A DNA stretch of 15,164 nt from Clostridia bacterium (lineage in GTDB: Bacteria; Bacillota_E; SLMV01; PUMD01), in assembly GCA_007128555.1 (NCBI GenBank), contig SKXF01000114.1:1-15164 (forward strand), in the 5' to 3' direction. The position numbers were made by a program, and so were the translations under genes. Below the pieces are notes generated by a model. That model searched no databases. It was not told the DNA's origin and saw only the letters and a program-made list of their open reading frames with translations. Each line of letters starts with the position of its first letter. Within the stretch, counting starts at the first letter, position 1. Of the stretch, positions 12,498 through 15,164 are shown one piece after another.

Positions 12498-14648
12498 ATG
12501 CCAGATCGTGCAATTCTTGTGAGGGTTTCCGATGAGTTGGGTCATCCCCTTTCCGGGGTCAATCGGGCTGCGTCGCTTCTGGATGAGGGCAACACGGTCC
12601 CCTTTATTGCTCGCTATCGCAAGGAAGCAACCGAAGAAATGGATGAGAAACTGCTGCGGGCCCTGGACGAGCGGTTGACCTACCTGCGTGGATTGGAGGG
12701 GCGCAGAAAGAGGATCCTGGCCCGAATTGAGAGCCAGGGCAAGTTAACTGAAGCGTTGGCGGAGGCCATTGCGACAGCGGAAACGCTGCAGCACCTCGAT
12801 GATCTGTATCTTCCCTTCCGCCCCAAGCGTCGGACCCGGGCTGCCGCGGCCCGGGAGCTGGGATTGGAGCCGCTGGCCCAGAGGATGGTCGCCCAGGAGG
12901 ACGTCGAGGGTGATCCCGTTGAAATAGCAGAGTCACTGGTCCCAGGGGATTCAGAACTGTCGGCCGAGGAGGCCCTGTCCGGCGCAGGCGATATACTCCT
13001 GGAGTGGGTTTCCGAGAACGTTGAGGTGCGAACGGGTCTGCGCCAGCTCATGTGGAGAGAAGGGGTCATGATCGCCCAGGAAGATGAAGCGGGACCCTCT
13101 CCCTACGACATGTATTGCGATTTTTCCGAGTCGGTCAGTGGGCTACCCCCGCACCGAATCCTTGCCATCAACCGTGGTGAACGGGAGGGTTTTCTCAAGG
13201 TAAAGGTGCAGATCCCCGAGGACCGGGCCCTTGATATCCTGAAGAGGCAGTACCTGGCTGGGGACTCCATCTGGCATGAACATGTGCAGGCGTCGCTGGT
13301 GGCCGCCCTGAAACAGAGATTGCAGGGCGCCATGGCGAGGGAATGCCGCCGGACCCTGACGGAGCGCGCAGAGGCCCATGCCATCGAGGTGTTCGGCCGA
13401 AACCTGGCCCAGCTTCTGATGCAGGCTCCCATACGTGGTCGCGTCGTCATGGGAATCGATCCTGCCTTTCGCACAGGATGCAAGGTGGCCGTGGTGGACC
13501 CGGCGGGGAACGTCATGCACACGGGTGTGATCTATCCCCATCCGCCGCAGAAGAAGCTCGCCGAATCGAGGGAGCGGATTCGCAGCTGGATTACCCGTTT
13601 TGCCGTCGATGTGATTACCATAGGCAACGGGACGGCTTCGCGGGAGACGGAGCAGGTGGTGGCCGACCTGATTGGAGAATGCGAACGGACTGTTCACTAT
13701 GCTGTGATTGATGAGGCCGGGGCCTCGGTTTACTCTGCGTCGGAGTTGGCTGCCGATGAGCTGCCGGGCCTTGATGTCTCGCTGCGGGGGGCAGTATCCA
13801 TCGCACGCCGGATCCAGGACCCCCTGGCAGAGCTGGTCAAGATCGATCCCCGTTCCATGGGGGTGGGGATGTACCAGCACGATATGGCCCAGGCGAATCT
13901 GGTGGAGGCGCTGAACACCGTAGTTGAGTCCTGTGTCAATAGGGTGGGAGTGGATGTGAACACGGCTTCGGTGGCCCTGTTGACCTTCGTATCCGGGTTG
14001 GGCCCGGGACTGGCCGCCAGCATCGTGAAGTGGCGGAAGGATGAGGGCGTCTTCCGCACCCGGAAGGACCTCCTTGATGTTGCGGGCATGGGGCCCAAGA
14101 CGTTTACCCAGGCAGCAGGTTTTCTGCGGGTCACCGATGGCCAGAACCCCCTGGACAACACCTGGGTGCATCCCGAGTCCTACGATGCTGCCCGCACGAT
14201 CCTGCAGCAGGCAGGGCAGGATGAGGCCCAGTTGGCCCGGGACCAGCAGGTTGTTGGGCGGGCGCTGGAGGACCTGGATCCCTCACAGATGGCGGAGCTT
14301 GTGCAGGTGGGATTGCCCACCGTTCGGGACATCATCGCCTCCCTTCAACGTCCAGGGCTAGACCCCCGACAGGACATGCCTGCGCCCATCCTCCGCACAG
14401 ATATTCTGAGCATTGAGGCTCTCGAACCCGGACAGGTCCTGCTCGGGACCGTTCGCAACGTGGTGGATTTCGGTGCCTTCGTGGATATTGGGGTGGGACG
14501 GGATGGCCTTGTGCACATCTCCGAAATGAGCAACCGGTATGTTCGGGATCCCAATGATGTTGTGGAAGTCGCCGATGTGGTGACGGTCCGGGTGCAGGAT
14601 GTGGACCTGGAGCGCCAGAGGATCGCTCTTTCCATGAAGGACTTCTAA
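12498..14648 (+). CDS. tex: Tex family RNA-binding transcription accessory protein with S1 domain
   Basis: A 716-residue protein with the full Tex domain order. The N-terminal helical region contains NTVPFIARYRKEATEEMDE (32-50) and YLPFRPKRRTRAAAARE-LGL. A YqgF/RNase H-like domain starts at VMGIDPAFRTGCKVAVVD (317-334), with D321 in the usual acidic position. Helix-hairpin-helix motifs are LTFVSGLGPGLAASIVKWR and LLDVAGMGPKTFTQAAGFLR (about 490-550). A C-terminal S1 domain (about 643-716) reads GTVRNVVDFGAFVDIGV-GRDGLVHISEMS and ends with the protein. Tex binds nucleic acid and associates with RNA polymerase; its exact role differs between species. Length is typical. The start has GAGGGAG at 12484-12490 and its own promoter. 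It appears complete and unremarkable. Confidence 0.96.
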   Translation: MPDRAILVRVSDELGHPLSGVNRAASLLDEGNTVPFIARYRKEATEEMDEKLLRALDERLTYLRGLEGRRKRILARIESQGKLTEALAEAIATAETLQHLDDLYLPFRPKRRTRAAAARELGLEPLAQRMVAQEDVEGDPVEIAESLVPGDSELSAEEALSGAGDILLEWVSENVEVRTGLRQLMWREGVMIAQEDEAGPSPYDMYCDFSESVSGLPPHRILAINRGEREGFLKVKVQIPEDRALDILKRQYLAGDSIWHEHVQASLVAALKQRLQGAMARECRRTLTERAEAHAIEVFGRNLAQLLMQAPIRGRVVMGIDPAFRTGCKVAVVDPAGNVMHTGVIYPHPPQKKLAESRERIRSWITRFAVDVITIGNGTASRETEQVVADLIGECERTVHYAVIDEAGASVYSASELAADELPGLDVSLRGAVSIARRIQDPLAELVKIDPRSMGVGMYQHDMAQANLVEALNTVVESCVNRVGVDVNTASVALLTFVSGLGPGLAASIVKWRKDEGVFRTRKDLLDVAGMGPKTFTQAAGFLRVTDGQNPLDNTWVHPESYDAARTILQQAGQDEAQLARDQQVVGRALEDLDPSQMAELVQVGLPTVRDIIASLQRPGLDPRQDMPAPILRTDILSIEALEPGQVLLGTVRNVVDFGAFVDIGVGRDGLVHISEMSNRYVRDPNDVVEVADVVTVRVQDVDLERQRIALSMKDF

Positions 14649-14666
14649 ACACGGTGTTTCCGATGA

Positions 14667-14700
14667 GGGAGCCTCTTTCGCACCATCGAAAAGGGCTCCC
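14667..14700 (+). terminator. Stem-loop after tex, probable terminator
   Basis: GGGAGCC (14667-14673) pairs with GGCTCCC (14694-14700), and the inner TCTTTCG/CGAAAAG can pair further with imperfections around CACCAT. It begins 18 bases past the tex stop. There is no T run after the stem, so termination may be weak. Confidence 0.5.
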
Positions 14701-14992
14701 CCAAGAAGGTTGGTCATGCCCCTTGTTGATGCCAGTTTCAGGACCGCTACCCATGTTCCCTGGTGGCAAATCAGGGCATGTCGCGACGAGTGATCATCGT
14801 GCCGTTGCTGCATGATACACGACGCACCGATCCAGATGACTCAGGATCTTCAACATGGCCCTGTCCCGACCTGATAGATGCCTTTGTTCCTCCGTTCGTA
14901 AGTAGGAATGCTTCGCAGTCGCCTATTCCTGCCCGTGGAAGGTTTTAGGGTCATGTTGGCGAAGGTACTACCATGGGGAAGGGGGACGCATC
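14701..14992. other. About 290 bases between tex and the response regulator, no supported gene
   Basis: A 61-codon plus-strand frame (14763-14948) has no ribosome binding site or recognisable content. No clear promoter for the response regulator was identified. Confidence 0.35.
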
Positions 14993-15164
14993 TTGTCGAA
15001 ACGCAGGTTGGCGATCGTGGACGACAACCGCGCCCTGGTGACCATCCTGGTTGAGTTTTTCCAGGTTCATGGTTTTGATGTCGTGGGCTTTGATGGAATA
15101 AGCCATATTGAACAGCTCGCCGAGGCAGGACCGGATGTGGTGATGCTTGATTTACTCATGCCTC
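14993..15164 (+). CDS. Response regulator receiver domain, 5' part only (Spo0A-like possible)
   Basis: The window ends inside this gene; 57 residues are visible. They read SKRRLAIVDDNRALVTILVE and later GPDVVMLDLLMP, a CheY-type receiver with the acidic pair D10-D11 and the phosphoacceptor aspartate in LDLLMP. The DDNR-L-x-x-L-x-E beginning resembles Spo0A, the sporulation master regulator of Firmicutes, but the output domain is outside the window, so the family cannot be fixed. The start is TTG at 14993, with GGGAAGGGGG (about 14976-14985) upstream; the ATG at 14973 is out of frame. Confidence 0.85.
   Translation, partial: MSKRRLAIVDDNRALVTILVEFFQVHGFDVVGFDGISHIEQLAEAGPDVVMLDLLMP

Noticed and set aside
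11448..12545. 365-codon minus-strand frame opposite the amidohydrolase and the start of tex
   Set aside because: It lies antisense to well-supported genes, and its translation is rich in His, Arg and Pro as expected from the reverse of GC-rich codons. No family resemblance.
13143..14171. 342-codon minus-strand frame opposite tex
   Set aside because: Antisense shadow of a complete, clearly recognised Tex gene; no ribosome binding site or known motif.
1..15164. CRISPR array, tRNA or rRNA genes
   Set aside because: No regularly spaced direct repeats, cloverleaf with T-loop GTTCRA, or rRNA-like conserved blocks were found on reading both strands.

Overview
The window looks like chromosomal DNA from a moderately GC-rich Firmicute (Bacillota, clostridial side). 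The evidence is a TPP riboswitch in front of a ThiT-type thiamine transporter, a CopZ-like copper chaperone under a CsoR-type operator, a Bacillus-type D-amino acid aminotransferase, a DUF1576 membrane protein, a DUF1287 protein, a Tex protein, strong AGGAGG ribosome binding sites and a TTG-started response regulator with a DDNR-L motif. No tRNA, rRNA, CRISPR array or intact mobile element was found.

Layout, left to right: a flavodoxin-like FMN reductase (-) with a long terminator-like stem-loop after its stop; a long stretch without a convincing gene; a class A beta-lactamase-fold serine hydrolase (+); a frameshifted remnant of an isoprenylcysteine-methyltransferase-like membrane protein (-) lying downstream of copZ (-), with the CsoR-type palindrome before copZ; a TPP riboswitch, terminator and thiT (+); a thioredoxin-like/GNAT fusion (+) that overlaps tail to tail with a DUF1287 protein (-); a gene-poor stretch ending in a small ORF with a good ribosome binding site; a terminator, a perfect GC-rich dyad, then a DUF1576 membrane protein and an overlapping stand-alone GHKL ATPase (+); a gene-poor, decayed stretch with a possible IS110-type transposase remnant; an orphan 108-residue gene (-) with a clear promoter; dat (-); a COG0402 amidohydrolase (+); tex (+) with its own sigma-A promoter; and the start of a response regulator (+) cut by the window edge.

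Most genes are housekeeping or solitary accessory functions, not one pathway. Coding density is low: several 300-700 base gaps separate genes, and at least one gap holds a recognisable dead gene. The best candidate for an undescribed system is the DUF1576/GHKL pair. It joins a membrane protein built from two clearly related halves to a small ATP-binding protein whose reading frame overlaps its end. Upstream lie a terminator, a dyad shaped like the CsoR-type operator seen at copZ, and a ribosome binding site that points at ATA/ATC instead of a normal start codon.
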